Translations under genes and position numbers: made by a program | Assembly: GCA_900545335.1 (NCBI GenBank) | Contig: UQYP01000001.1 | Location: 62,001-126,000, forward strand | From: an uncultured Sutterella sp. | GTDB taxonomy: Bacteria; Pseudomonadota; Gammaproteobacteria; Burkholderiales; Burkholderiaceae_F | Length of the DNA: 64,000 nucleotides | Direction of reading: 5' to 3' | The notes under the pieces: model-generated | Told to the model about the DNA's origin: nothing | Databases searched by the model: none | Seen by the model: only the letters and a program-made list of their open reading frames with translations | In this document: positions 17,398 through 25,394 of the stretch, in pieces | Layout: each line of letters starts with the position of its first letter | Position numbering within the stretch: the first letter of the stretch is position 1

Positions 17398-18474
17398 ATG
17401 CATATTTATCTTGTAGGCGGTTTTGTCCGCGATCTCTACCTGACAAAAGAACTCGGATACCCCGAACACAAAGGGGATCGGGATTGGGTCGTCGTGGGCA
17501 GTACGCCTGAAGAAATGATCAAAAAAGGCTTTTTTCCTGTCGGAAAAGACTTCCCGGTCTTTCTTCACCCTCAAACTCATGAAGAGTACGCTTTGGCTCG
17601 TACTGAACGAAAAATTGCTGCGGGCTATCACGGCTTTGTCTTTCACACTTCAGAGACGATCTCTTTGGAAGAAGATCTCAGGCGCAGAGATCTCACCATC
17701 AACGCCATGGCTTTAGATGGCGACCATTTAATTGATCCGTATGGAGGCCTTAACGACATACGAAATAAACTTTTACGGCATGTTTCGGAGGCTTTTAAAG
17801 AGGATCCTGTACGCATTTTGCGCATTGCCCGCTTCAGTGCCAAATTACCTGACTTCCGCATCGCACCGGAAACACTCGAATTACTCAAGGAAATGGTTGC
17901 CAATGGCGAAGCCGACAGTTTAGTACCGGAACGTGTTTTTCTTGAAATGCGTAAAACACTTTCTGAGAAAACCCCGTCCCGTTTTGTGACAGTATTGCAA
18001 AAATGCGGACTTTGGCAGCGATTTTTCAATAACTTCCGGGTTGATCAAACTGTTTTTTCGCTTCTGGATAACAATCACCAACTTGAGGAAAACGAAAAGT
18101 TTGCACTGCTTACGCACAACGAGGATGACATCAACAAAATTAAAAAATTTATCTCGATCCTCAAACCTCCGGCTGATATCTCCGACACGGTTTTCCTGTG
18201 GAATAAACTCAAAAAGAGGTTTGACAATAAGGAGCCGGAAAATATTTTGAAAATCATTGAAGAGACCGATGCCATCAGGCGTCCGCAACGACTCAAAAGC
18301 GTCTTAAATTTAGCTCATGCGATTTACGGAACAGATACGAAACTTTGGCTCGCGGCTCTTGAACACATAAAGAAAATGGATTCGGCTAAAATCGCCGCCT
18401 CCTGTTCAGATAAATCCATGATCGGTCATGCACTGCATTGTGCACGACTTCGAATCATTGAGGGACTGATTTGA
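17398..18474 (+). CDS. cca: CCA tRNA nucleotidyltransferase, without an intact HD domain
   Basis: Adds or repairs the 3' CCA of tRNAs. The N-terminal class II nucleotidyltransferase is complete: a GGFVRD loop near residue 7, catalytic carboxylates in GDRDWVVVG, the RRDLTINAMA motif near 98 and the neck with EDPVRILR. The C-terminal half is short (358 residues against about 412 in E. coli) and lacks the HD metal motif that gives E. coli Cca its phosphohydrolase activity. It is co-transcribed with slt and folB. Confidence 0.92.
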   Translation: MHIYLVGGFVRDLYLTKELGYPEHKGDRDWVVVGSTPEEMIKKGFFPVGKDFPVFLHPQTHEEYALARTERKIAAGYHGFVFHTSETISLEEDLRRRDLTINAMALDGDHLIDPYGGLNDIRNKLLRHVSEAFKEDPVRILRIARFSAKLPDFRIAPETLELLKEMVANGEADSLVPERVFLEMRKTLSEKTPSRFVTVLQKCGLWQRFFNNFRVDQTVFSLLDNNHQLEENEKFALLTHNEDDINKIKKFISILKPPADISDTVFLWNKLKKRFDNKEPENILKIIEETDAIRRPQRLKSVLNLAHAIYGTDTKLWLAALEHIKKMDSAKIAASCSDKSMIGHALHCARLRIIEGLI

Positions 18475-18475
18475 T

Positions 18476-18862
18476 ATGTCTTGGTACAACCATCCGTTAT
18501 TGAAAGATTCGCGTCATATCCTTATCAAAGATGTTGAAAGAAATATGATGATCGGGGCTTATGAGCACGAAAAGGTTGCTGCTCAACCGGTCGTGATCAA
18601 TGTGGAACTTTTCGTCAACACTCAAAAAGAAGGCGATGATCTCAGTAATGCCTATAACTATGATGAAGTCATTGAAACCATTGACTCCATCTTAAGTGAA
18701 GGACACATATGTCTACAGGAAACACTCGTAGACTTAATCGCTGAGCGATTGCTTCGTAATCCATTGCTCATAGCGGTTGTTGTCAGAAGCGAGAAGACTC
18801 AGGCTTATCCGGGTGTGAAGAGCGCCGGGGTTGAAATTTTTAAGGTGCGTCATGACCGATAA
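18476..18862 (+). CDS. folB: Dihydroneopterin aldolase
   Basis: Converts 7,8-dihydroneopterin to 6-hydroxymethyl-dihydropterin in folate synthesis. The 128 residues match the FolB tunnelling fold. The conserved Glu lies in the IGAYEHEK segment near residue 26, a YDEVIETI segment near 60 and QETLVDLIAERL near 82. One base separates it from cca, and its end overlaps ttcA by 11 bases. Confidence 0.87.
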   Translation: MSWYNHPLLKDSRHILIKDVERNMMIGAYEHEKVAAQPVVINVELFVNTQKEGDDLSNAYNYDEVIETIDSILSEGHICLQETLVDLIAERLLRNPLLIAVVVRSEKTQAYPGVKSAGVEIFKVRHDR

Positions 18863-19748
18863 GATTATTCCCATTGTTGAAGACAAAAATATTGCAATCG
18901 AAGACGATACGGTAGAGATAACCGTCGACGGGAAAAAGCCTAAAAAGTCTGTGGCTGAAAAAAAGAATGAAAAGCGAATCATGCGGCTTGCCGGAAAGGC
19001 GATTGCGGAATTCGGCATGATTGAAGGCGGCGATAAAGTCATGGTTTGTATGTCCGGCGGCAAAGACAGTTACGTGTTGCTCGACGTATTAATGAAGCTG
19101 CAAAAAAGAGCCCCTGTTCCATTTGAACTGATTGCTCTTAACGTTGATCAGCATTTACCCAACTTCCCTAAGGATGTTATTCCGAACTACCTGGAAAAAA
19201 TAGGCGTGCCCTATCACATAGAAGACCAAGACACCTGGTCGATTGTCAAAAGAGTGATTCCCGAGGGGCGCAACGTCTGCTCGGTCTGTTCACGATTGCG
19301 CCGAGGCATCATTTATCGGGTAGCAAAAGAACTCGGTGTTACCAAAATTGCGCTGGGTCACCACATGGACGATATCGTCAGTACTTTGCTACTGAATATG
19401 TTCTACGGCGGAAGACTCAAAGGAATGCCTCCTATTCTCAGAAGCGATGACGGTCAAAACGTCATCATCCGACCGCTTGCCTACGTTCGCGAATATGAAA
19501 TTGAACGCTGGGTTAAGTATCGCGATTACCCTATTATTTCCAAGGAAATATGCCGCAAAATTGAAAATAAGAAGCGAGCGGAAATCAAAGCCCTGATGCG
19601 CGAATGGGATCAGAAATACGATAGCCGAATCTATAACATCCTCATGAGTATGACACGGGTTGCGCCGTCACACCTGATGGATAAGTCTATCTATGACTTT
19701 AAAACCTTAATTCCGGATGCTTTGAAAAACGCAGATATAGAAAGCTAG
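18852..19748 (+). CDS. ttcA: tRNA 2-thiocytidine(32) synthetase TtcA
   Basis: Thiolates C32 of certain tRNAs using ATP and a [4Fe-4S] cluster. The ATG at 18852 gives 298 residues; the upstream in-frame ATG sits further inside folB. The PP-loop SGGKDSYVLL is near residue 60, and the CxxC pair that helps hold the cluster is CSVC near 140. The LGHHMDDIVSTLLLN segment that follows is typical of the family. The N-terminal 40 residues are charged and variable. Confidence 0.93.
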   Translation: MTDKIIPIVEDKNIAIEDDTVEITVDGKKPKKSVAEKKNEKRIMRLAGKAIAEFGMIEGGDKVMVCMSGGKDSYVLLDVLMKLQKRAPVPFELIALNVDQHLPNFPKDVIPNYLEKIGVPYHIEDQDTWSIVKRVIPEGRNVCSVCSRLRRGIIYRVAKELGVTKIALGHHMDDIVSTLLLNMFYGGRLKGMPPILRSDDGQNVIIRPLAYVREYEIERWVKYRDYPIISKEICRKIENKKRAEIKALMREWDQKYDSRIYNILMSMTRVAPSHLMDKSIYDFKTLIPDALKNADIES

Positions 19749-20653
19749 CCGTTCGCTTTTTGCGATAAAAGCCACTGATAGACATCTTCTCGGCTGCAAC
19801 CGATAATTTTTGCAGCCGTAGCTGCGGCTTTAGAACTTGGCATGGCCTGGGCAAGAGCCCGAACCCATTTTTTATCTTTCTCTGTTAACTCAAGCGTCTC
19901 TGAACTTGGTGCTGCGTCCACCAAAATGACATATTCCCCTCTGGGTTCGTAGTCTTTTATCCATTCGGAGAGCTCCTGAGCCGTCATCGCAGTAAAGGTT
20001 TCAAATTTTTTAGTGATTTCTCTGGCAATCACAACGCGTCTTTGCGGCTGGGCTAATTCGGCTAAATCTTTAAGCACCTCTTTTATACGGTGCGGGGCCT
20101 CATACAAAACAAAACTGTCTTTTTGACCGAGAAGAACACTCAGTTGTTCATGTCTTGCTTTTGCCTGCGACGGTAAAAATCCCACAAAATGAAAACCTGT
20201 GGGTTCCAATCCGGCTGCCGACAAAGCTGTAATGACGGCGCTCGGCCCGGGAATCGGGATAACTCTGAAACCGTGACGAATCACTTCACGAACGAGCCGT
20301 GCTCCAGGATCAGAAACAGCTGGGGTGCCTGCATCGGTAACCATCGCAACCTTTTCGCCCTTTTGCAGACGTTCAATTATCATATGGGACTGAGCAATTT
20401 CATTGTGTTCCCGAACACTTACGGTTGGGACATTAATGGAGAAGCGCTCCAAAAGTTTTTTGGTCTCTCGCGTATCTTCGGCAGCGATGATATCTGCGCC
20501 GGCAAGTACCCACAACGCTCTGAGCGTAATGTCGGCGGCATTTCCGATCGGCAGGCCCACAATATACAACGCGGCATCCGGAAGAGTTTGCGATTGAAGA
20601 CCGGCCATTTGCATTAGCAATTGTTCCGACCATTGATTTAATTTGGATTGCAT
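19745..20653 (-). CDS. rsmI: 16S rRNA (cytidine-1402-2'-O)-methyltransferase RsmI
   Basis: Methylates the ribose of C1402 in 16S rRNA. The 302 residues carry the tetrapyrrole-methylase fold: LYIVGLPIGNAADIT near the N-terminus, AAEDTRETKKLL near 56, MVTDAGTPAVSDPG near 102 and the PGPSAVITAL loop near 132. Its 5' end overlaps the divergent LpoA-like gene, an arrangement common in proteobacteria. The usual neighbour yraN is not present here. Confidence 0.94.
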   Translation of the reverse strand: MQSKLNQWSEQLLMQMAGLQSQTLPDAALYIVGLPIGNAADITLRALWVLAGADIIAAEDTRETKKLLERFSINVPTVSVREHNEIAQSHMIIERLQKGEKVAMVTDAGTPAVSDPGARLVREVIRHGFRVIPIPGPSAVITALSAAGLEPTGFHFVGFLPSQAKARHEQLSVLLGQKDSFVLYEAPHRIKEVLKDLAELAQPQRRVVIAREITKKFETFTAMTAQELSEWIKDYEPRGEYVILVDAAPSSETLELTEKDKKWVRALAQAMPSSKAAATAAKIIGCSREDVYQWLLSQKANG

Positions 20654-20654
20654 C

Positions 20655-21944
20655 GTGAGTACTCGTTTACTTGTTCGTGTTTTTTGTTTGGCTATTGTAG
20701 CGAGCTTTAGCTCGTTGAGCTCAGCTCAATCTGCGATTTCATTTGCTGTCTCCGATACAGGTTTTGCACCGACGGAAACTCAAACGCATAATCGGGGAAA
20801 AATTGCCGTCCTGATGCCTACAGCAGACAGTCCGCTCAATGTTTTTGCCAATTCTATCGTTCAGGGTATTCAAGCCGAAAATTCGCAGCAGCTTTCCCCC
20901 TATGAAATCATTTTGCTGCCAAGAAAAAACGGACAAAATGCACTCTCTCACTTACAGGATGCAGCCTTAATGGGCGCAGTTGTTGCCATTGGCCCCATCA
21001 GCCGCGATGATGTTAACGAAGTCTCTTTACTGCCTTTCCTGCCGTTACCCGTTGTGGCTTTAAATTACCCGCAAAATGGAGTCACATCACCGGAATTGAT
21101 GATGAATTACGCCTTGTCCCAAGAAGAAGAGGCTAAACAAATTACGGCTATCGCTGTTAAAGCATTACCCATTAACGAAGACGGTACCGTTTCTCAAGTC
21201 GCCATTTTTGAAGCTGACGCTCCGCTTGAGCACCGCATCGCAGATACGTTCGCTCAGGAATTACAAAAACTTGCCATCCCTTATACACGGCAGACACTCA
21301 CCGAAGAGCTCATGCAGCAGCCTAAGTTTTATACCCTGGATGACACGCTCCTGCCCAAGCCTGAATTGGAACCGCTGCCTGATGCAACAGAAGATCCTTA
21401 TGCTCATCAACGTGTAAAGCTTCGCAACCAAAGACTTTTATCAGAGTACCGCGCCAAACTTGAGTTTGAAGCCGCGCCCTATCAGGCAGCTTTTTTGGTC
21501 ATGGATGCCAGAACCGCAGCACTCGTTAAGCCGCGCTTACCTCGTACAGCCCGTGTTTGGGGAACCAGCATGATTAATCCGGGAGACACTCAGCAAAGTG
21601 CGGTGGCCTCTTTAACATATGACCTGCAAAATGCTGGCTTTGTTGATTCGCCTCTGATCGTGCACTTCAACAATGCCGACTTTAAGGCCAGTTTCGGTGT
21701 TCCCGCTCCGAATTCATTGCTTGAACGGCGGCTTTTTGCATTTGGTGTCGACTCATACCGCCTGGCCTGCGCCTGGATAAAATGGCAGCCAGTCATTACA
21801 GTAGACGGAACAACCGGTAAACTGAGTTTTCAGCAATACCTCAGCGCCAATGTAGAGCGCATAGCTCAACCGAGCATTGTTTCCAACGGAAAAGTGGAAA
21901 ACGTGACAGCAGAAGAGCTCGCCCAACCTTTGCAACGTCCTTAA
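20655..21944 (+). CDS. LpoA/YraM-like penicillin-binding protein activator (LppC family)
   Basis: A periplasmic protein of the LppC/LpoA family, whose E. coli member activates PBP1A. It has a signal sequence (hydrophobic core about 4-22, AQS end) and a periplasmic-binding-protein-like body with a GKIAVLMPTADSPL segment near residue 50. No lipobox Cys is evident, so the anchoring may differ from E. coli LpoA. The start is uncertain: GTG at 20655 is favoured because GGA lies 7 bases upstream, but an in-frame TTG at 20643 is possible. It is divergent from rsmI, and uup follows after 6 bases. Confidence 0.75.
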   Translation: MSTRLLVRVFCLAIVASFSSLSSAQSAISFAVSDTGFAPTETQTHNRGKIAVLMPTADSPLNVFANSIVQGIQAENSQQLSPYEIILLPRKNGQNALSHLQDAALMGAVVAIGPISRDDVNEVSLLPFLPLPVVALNYPQNGVTSPELMMNYALSQEEEAKQITAIAVKALPINEDGTVSQVAIFEADAPLEHRIADTFAQELQKLAIPYTRQTLTEELMQQPKFYTLDDTLLPKPELEPLPDATEDPYAHQRVKLRNQRLLSEYRAKLEFEAAPYQAAFLVMDARTAALVKPRLPRTARVWGTSMINPGDTQQSAVASLTYDLQNAGFVDSPLIVHFNNADFKASFGVPAPNSLLERRLFAFGVDSYRLACAWIKWQPVITVDGTTGKLSFQQYLSANVERIAQPSIVSNGKVENVTAEELAQPLQRP

Positions 21945-21950
21945 TTCTTT

Positions 21951-23666
21951 ATGACTACTTTAGTGACACTCCAGGCCGCCGAATTAGCATTCGGCGACCA
22001 GCCTCTTTTGGATCATGCTGATTTAACCGTTGCAGACGGTGAAAGAATCGGCATCATCGGTCGTAACGGCACCGGTAAAAGCTCGCTTTTGCGTGTCATT
22101 GCAGGCGCTGACAAACTCGATGACGGCACCAAAACCGTCATGGACGGTCTGGGTATTGCCTACGTCGAGCAGGAGCCCTTTCTGCCCGAAGCGCAGACGT
22201 TGCGAGAGTCCCTCATTTTGCGGGGGAAATTAGATGAAGAAAGTGATGAACAGATTAAGTGGCGGCAGATTGCAAAACTTGACGAATATCTTCATCGCTT
22301 TGAACTCAATGCTGACAGACCGCTCCATGGCGCTTCCGGCGGGGAGAAAAAAAGGGCGGCTTTGGCACTCGCTTTTGCTCAAAATAAAGACCTTTTGCTT
22401 TTGGATGAGCCAACCAACCACCTGGATATCGACGCGATTTTAATTCTCGAAGAATTAATCAAAAATGAATATCGAGGCTCAAAATCCCTGATGGTGATTA
22501 CTCATGACAGAGCCTTTTTAGATTCCGTGAGCACTCGCATCATTGAGTTGGATCGGGGCATCCTCAGAAGCTATCCGGGTAATTTTGATGCCTATGAAAA
22601 CCGTAAAGAGCAGGAGCTGGCTGCAGAGGATATCGCCCGCAGGAAATTTGATAAATTTTGGGCTCAGGAAGAAGTCTGGATACGTAAGGGAATTGAGGCA
22701 CGAAGAACCAGAAATGAAGGCCGTGTGAGACGCCTGGAGCGTTTACGTGAAGAACGTGCAGCCAGACGCGATCGCTTGGGGCAAATTAATCTCAATATCG
22801 ATGCCGGAATGAAAAGCGGCAAGATTGTTGCAGAACTTGAAAAAGTGAGCCTGGCCTTTGACGACAAAGTGATCGTCAAGGACCTTGACTTCAAATTGCT
22901 CCGAGGCGACCGCTTAGGTCTTGTTGGACACAACGGTGTAGGAAAGAGCACATTGATTTCCCTTATTTTGGGAAAACGTCAGCCGGATAGCGGAAGCGTT
23001 AAATTAGGAACCAATCTCCAAATCGCTTACTTTGATCAATTGCGTGCACAATTGGATCCCAATAAAACCGTTGCAGAAACCATTTCTCCGGGCAGTGAGT
23101 GGATTGAAGTTGGTGGGAGTAAAAAACACATAATGGCCTATCTTGGGGACTTTCTATTTCCGCCAAGACGCGCCAATGTTCCGGTATCCAATTTATCCGG
23201 AGGCGAACGAAATCGTTTGCTTTTAGCCAGATTGTTTGCTCTTCCTGCTAACCTGCTGGTGCTTGACGAACCGACCAATGATTTGGATATCGACTCGCTT
23301 GAACTTTTAGAGCAGACTCTGCAGACTTATCCCGGCACCTTAATCCTCGTCAGTCATGACCGACGTTTCTTAGACAACGTCGTCACAGAGGTTTTAGCGC
23401 CTGAAGGAAACGGGCTTTGGCGAGAATATGTCGGAGGCTATTCAGATTGGCAGCACTACAGACCCAAGACAGAGCCTATAGTTAAAAAAGAGCCTTCTGT
23501 CGATAAAATTGCACAAAAAAGGCCTAAAACTGTCAAACTCAAGTTAACTTACAAAGAAAATAAAGAATTGGAGGCCTTACCGGAACATCTGATGCAACTT
23601 GAAGCTCAGCGTGATGAATTGATTTCTGCAATGAACGCTCTCAAGTCACGGTGCTCAGGATATTAA
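21951..23666 (+). CDS. uup: ABC-F ATPase Uup, 3' end frameshifted
   Basis: A soluble ABC-F protein with two ATPase domains. Walker A motifs are GRNGTGKSS near residue 36 and GHNGVGKST near 325; signatures are SGGEKKRAAL and LSGGERNRLL; the linker is rich in Arg. ABC-F proteins act on ribosomes, and Uup has also been linked to branched DNA intermediates. The C-terminal coiled coil starts near 540 but the frame ends abruptly in a short unrelated tail (ALKSRCSGY). The coiled coil continues in the +1 frame (next entry). Both ATPase domains are intact. Confidence 0.9.
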   Translation: MTTLVTLQAAELAFGDQPLLDHADLTVADGERIGIIGRNGTGKSSLLRVIAGADKLDDGTKTVMDGLGIAYVEQEPFLPEAQTLRESLILRGKLDEESDEQIKWRQIAKLDEYLHRFELNADRPLHGASGGEKKRAALALAFAQNKDLLLLDEPTNHLDIDAILILEELIKNEYRGSKSLMVITHDRAFLDSVSTRIIELDRGILRSYPGNFDAYENRKEQELAAEDIARRKFDKFWAQEEVWIRKGIEARRTRNEGRVRRLERLREERAARRDRLGQINLNIDAGMKSGKIVAELEKVSLAFDDKVIVKDLDFKLLRGDRLGLVGHNGVGKSTLISLILGKRQPDSGSVKLGTNLQIAYFDQLRAQLDPNKTVAETISPGSEWIEVGGSKKHIMAYLGDFLFPPRRANVPVSNLSGGERNRLLLARLFALPANLLVLDEPTNDLDIDSLELLEQTLQTYPGTLILVSHDRRFLDNVVTEVLAPEGNGLWREYVGGYSDWQHYRPKTEPIVKKEPSVDKIAQKRPKTVKLKLTYKENKELEALPEHLMQLEAQRDELISAMNALKSRCSGY

Positions 23667-23772
23667 ACAACAGACAGAAGCACTTCAAAACTTGGAAACT
23701 GAAATCAGTCAGGGGTATCAACGCTGGGAAGAGCTGGAAAATAAAAAAGCGCTCTGTGAGAATAACAAATAA
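23640..23772 (+). pseudogene. Displaced last part of the Uup C-terminal coiled coil
   Basis: In the +1 frame relative to uup, codons from 23647 encode HGAQDIKQQTEAL, then an Asn/Glu-rich helix with YQRWEELE, ending at TAA 23770-23772. This is the expected sequence of a Uup C-terminus. Restoring the frame near 23640-23650 would give a protein of about 606 residues. Either one base is missing or extra in the assembly, or the gene is truly truncated. No slippery heptamer that would support programmed frameshifting is visible. Confidence 0.7.
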
Positions 23773-23792
23773 GAACCTTTATCATTTACAAA

Positions 23793-23825
23793 AACTATCG
23801 AAAACAAATTTTCGATAGTTTTTCT
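23793..23825 (+). terminator. Terminator of uup
   Basis: A 12-bp A/T-rich stem (AACTATCG at 23793-23800, CGATAGTT at 23813-23820) followed by TTTCTC. It isolates the heme locus from upstream transcription. Confidence 0.8.
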
Positions 23826-23846
23826 CTATTAAATAATTAGGATTTA

Positions 23847-23875
23847 TTGAAAAATTTCAGATAGATCCTTATTAT
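23847..23875 (+). promoter_or_regulatory. Sigma70-type promoter of the heme locus
   Basis: TTGAAA at 23847-23852 and TATTAT at 23870-23875 are separated by exactly 17 bases. The predicted start of transcription, near 23882, lies just before the Fur box. Confidence 0.6.
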
Positions 23876-23887
23876 TCGCCTTCTATT

Positions 23888-23906
23888 GATAATGATTATC
23901 ATTTGT
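23888..23906 (+). promoter_or_regulatory. Fur box
   Basis: GATAATGATTATCATTTGT agrees at about 15 of 19 positions with the Fur consensus and contains the perfect inverted repeat AATGAT-T-ATCATT. It overlaps or just follows the predicted transcription start, so iron-loaded Fur would block the promoter. It predicts induction of hutW and downstream genes under iron limitation. Confidence 0.85.
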
Positions 23907-23948
23907 AATAATGATTTTCGATTTATTTCTATTGATAAAGGGCGGCAG

Positions 23949-25352
23949 ATGCAGCAAAAGAGCCTTCACAAATCATTTGAGTCATCCCAGCGTTCCATGA
24001 TGGGAAATCACGCTTCTGCTTTGGAAGATATGGTTCATTTCGAAGCAGAAATTACTGATAACCCGTTAAAAAACGCTTTCAAAGGCAAAGCTGCCGTCCA
24101 CACTCATATTCCCGGACTAAGCTACATGGGTGATGAAGCCATTTCTGTAATTAAGAATCAATACGAAAATAAAAGACAGGGGACAAGTTTGGCCTACATC
24201 AACGTCCCTTTTTGCGAAACCCGCTGCCTATACTGCCTTTTTTATCAAAATCCGCTTCAAGCAGAGTCCAGTGAGCATTACACCAACCTGCTGATTAAAG
24301 AATTACAGCTTTGGAGTGATATGCCCGCTCAAAAAAACGAGCCCATCCATGCCGTTTATTTTGGGGGCGGCACTCCAACTGCTTTAAATCCTCAGGATCT
24401 CTATCGCTTAATCACCGCAGTCAAAACCTATTTGCCGCTTGCCAATGACTGCGAAATGACGCTTGAAGGCAGAATTCATCATTTCCCGGAAGAGAAAATG
24501 GAAGCCGCCTTCAAAGCCGGCATCAATCGCGTCTCACTCGGCGTTCAAACTTTTAACACTCAGGTTCGACAAACAATGAGACGGGTCGATGACCGAGACA
24601 CAATGATTCGCGCCATCGAAACACTCGCATCATTTAACCAGGCAAGCATTGTTTGTGACTTGATTTACGGCTTTCCCTATCAGGACATGTCTGTCTGGGA
24701 AGACGATGTTAAAACCGCAATCACGTTGCCGCTCGATGGCATTGACTGCTATCAGTTAAACGTTTTTGAAAAGTCCCCGCTCGGTAAATTTATCGCAAAC
24801 GGCAAGCTTCCTGCCGGAGCTGATAAAGAAGAACGCGCAGAAATGTTTGCTCGATCTGTTGAACTCTTGACAAATGCCCAATGGCGCCGTCTTTCGAATA
24901 ACCACTGGTGCCAAACGTTCCGCGAACGCAATATCTATAACCGCTTCGGCAAAAGTGCAGCCGATTGTCTTGCCTTTGGAAGCGGAGCCGGCGGAAAGTT
25001 AAACGGCTACAGCTTCATGATCGAAAGAAAGTACGACGAGTGGGCTAAAAAAATTGAAAACGACATTAAACCCATTGCTTTTGCAAGTGCTCCGAACGAT
25101 CACTGGCACGCCCTGCGTACGGTCTCCTCCGAAATGGAACTCGGACGCATCAACATGCGCCGTTTAAGCGACATTTATTCCCTGCCTCTTGAAGCGCTCA
25201 GTCAGGATGTTTTCAAACAATGGACTAAAGCCGGTCTGATTAATCCGGTCAGTGACTGGATGGTGCAGACCGTTGCCGGTCAATTCTGGCATACCACGAT
25301 GGCGCAATTACTGGTCAATGTTTTAACTAAGCGGCTCGCACAAGCCAAGTAA
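23949..25352 (+). CDS. hutW: Anaerobic heme-degrading radical SAM methyltransferase HutW/ChuW
   Basis: Opens the heme ring without oxygen: the ChuW family transfers a methyl group from SAM and releases iron, yielding a linear tetrapyrrole (anaerobilin in E. coli). The ATG at 23949 is preceded by AAAGGGCGG and gives 467 residues; an upstream ATG would overlap the Fur box. The CxxxCxxC cluster site is Cys89, Cys93 and Cys96. A GGGTPTAL SAM-binding segment follows near 140. The C-terminal half, with its WCQTFRERN segment, is the HutW-type extension rather than HemN or HemW. It is the first gene of the Fur-controlled locus, followed by a receptor, transporter and TonB genes. Confidence 0.9.
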   Translation: MQQKSLHKSFESSQRSMMGNHASALEDMVHFEAEITDNPLKNAFKGKAAVHTHIPGLSYMGDEAISVIKNQYENKRQGTSLAYINVPFCETRCLYCLFYQNPLQAESSEHYTNLLIKELQLWSDMPAQKNEPIHAVYFGGGTPTALNPQDLYRLITAVKTYLPLANDCEMTLEGRIHHFPEEKMEAAFKAGINRVSLGVQTFNTQVRQTMRRVDDRDTMIRAIETLASFNQASIVCDLIYGFPYQDMSVWEDDVKTAITLPLDGIDCYQLNVFEKSPLGKFIANGKLPAGADKEERAEMFARSVELLTNAQWRRLSNNHWCQTFRERNIYNRFGKSAADCLAFGSGAGGKLNGYSFMIERKYDEWAKKIENDIKPIAFASAPNDHWHALRTVSSEMELGRINMRRLSDIYSLPLEALSQDVFKQWTKAGLINPVSDWMVQTVAGQFWHTTMAQLLVNVLTKRLAQAK

Positions 25353-25394
25353 AGATTTTTCAACCAAAAGAGAAAAGCTAATAACTGTTTCTCT

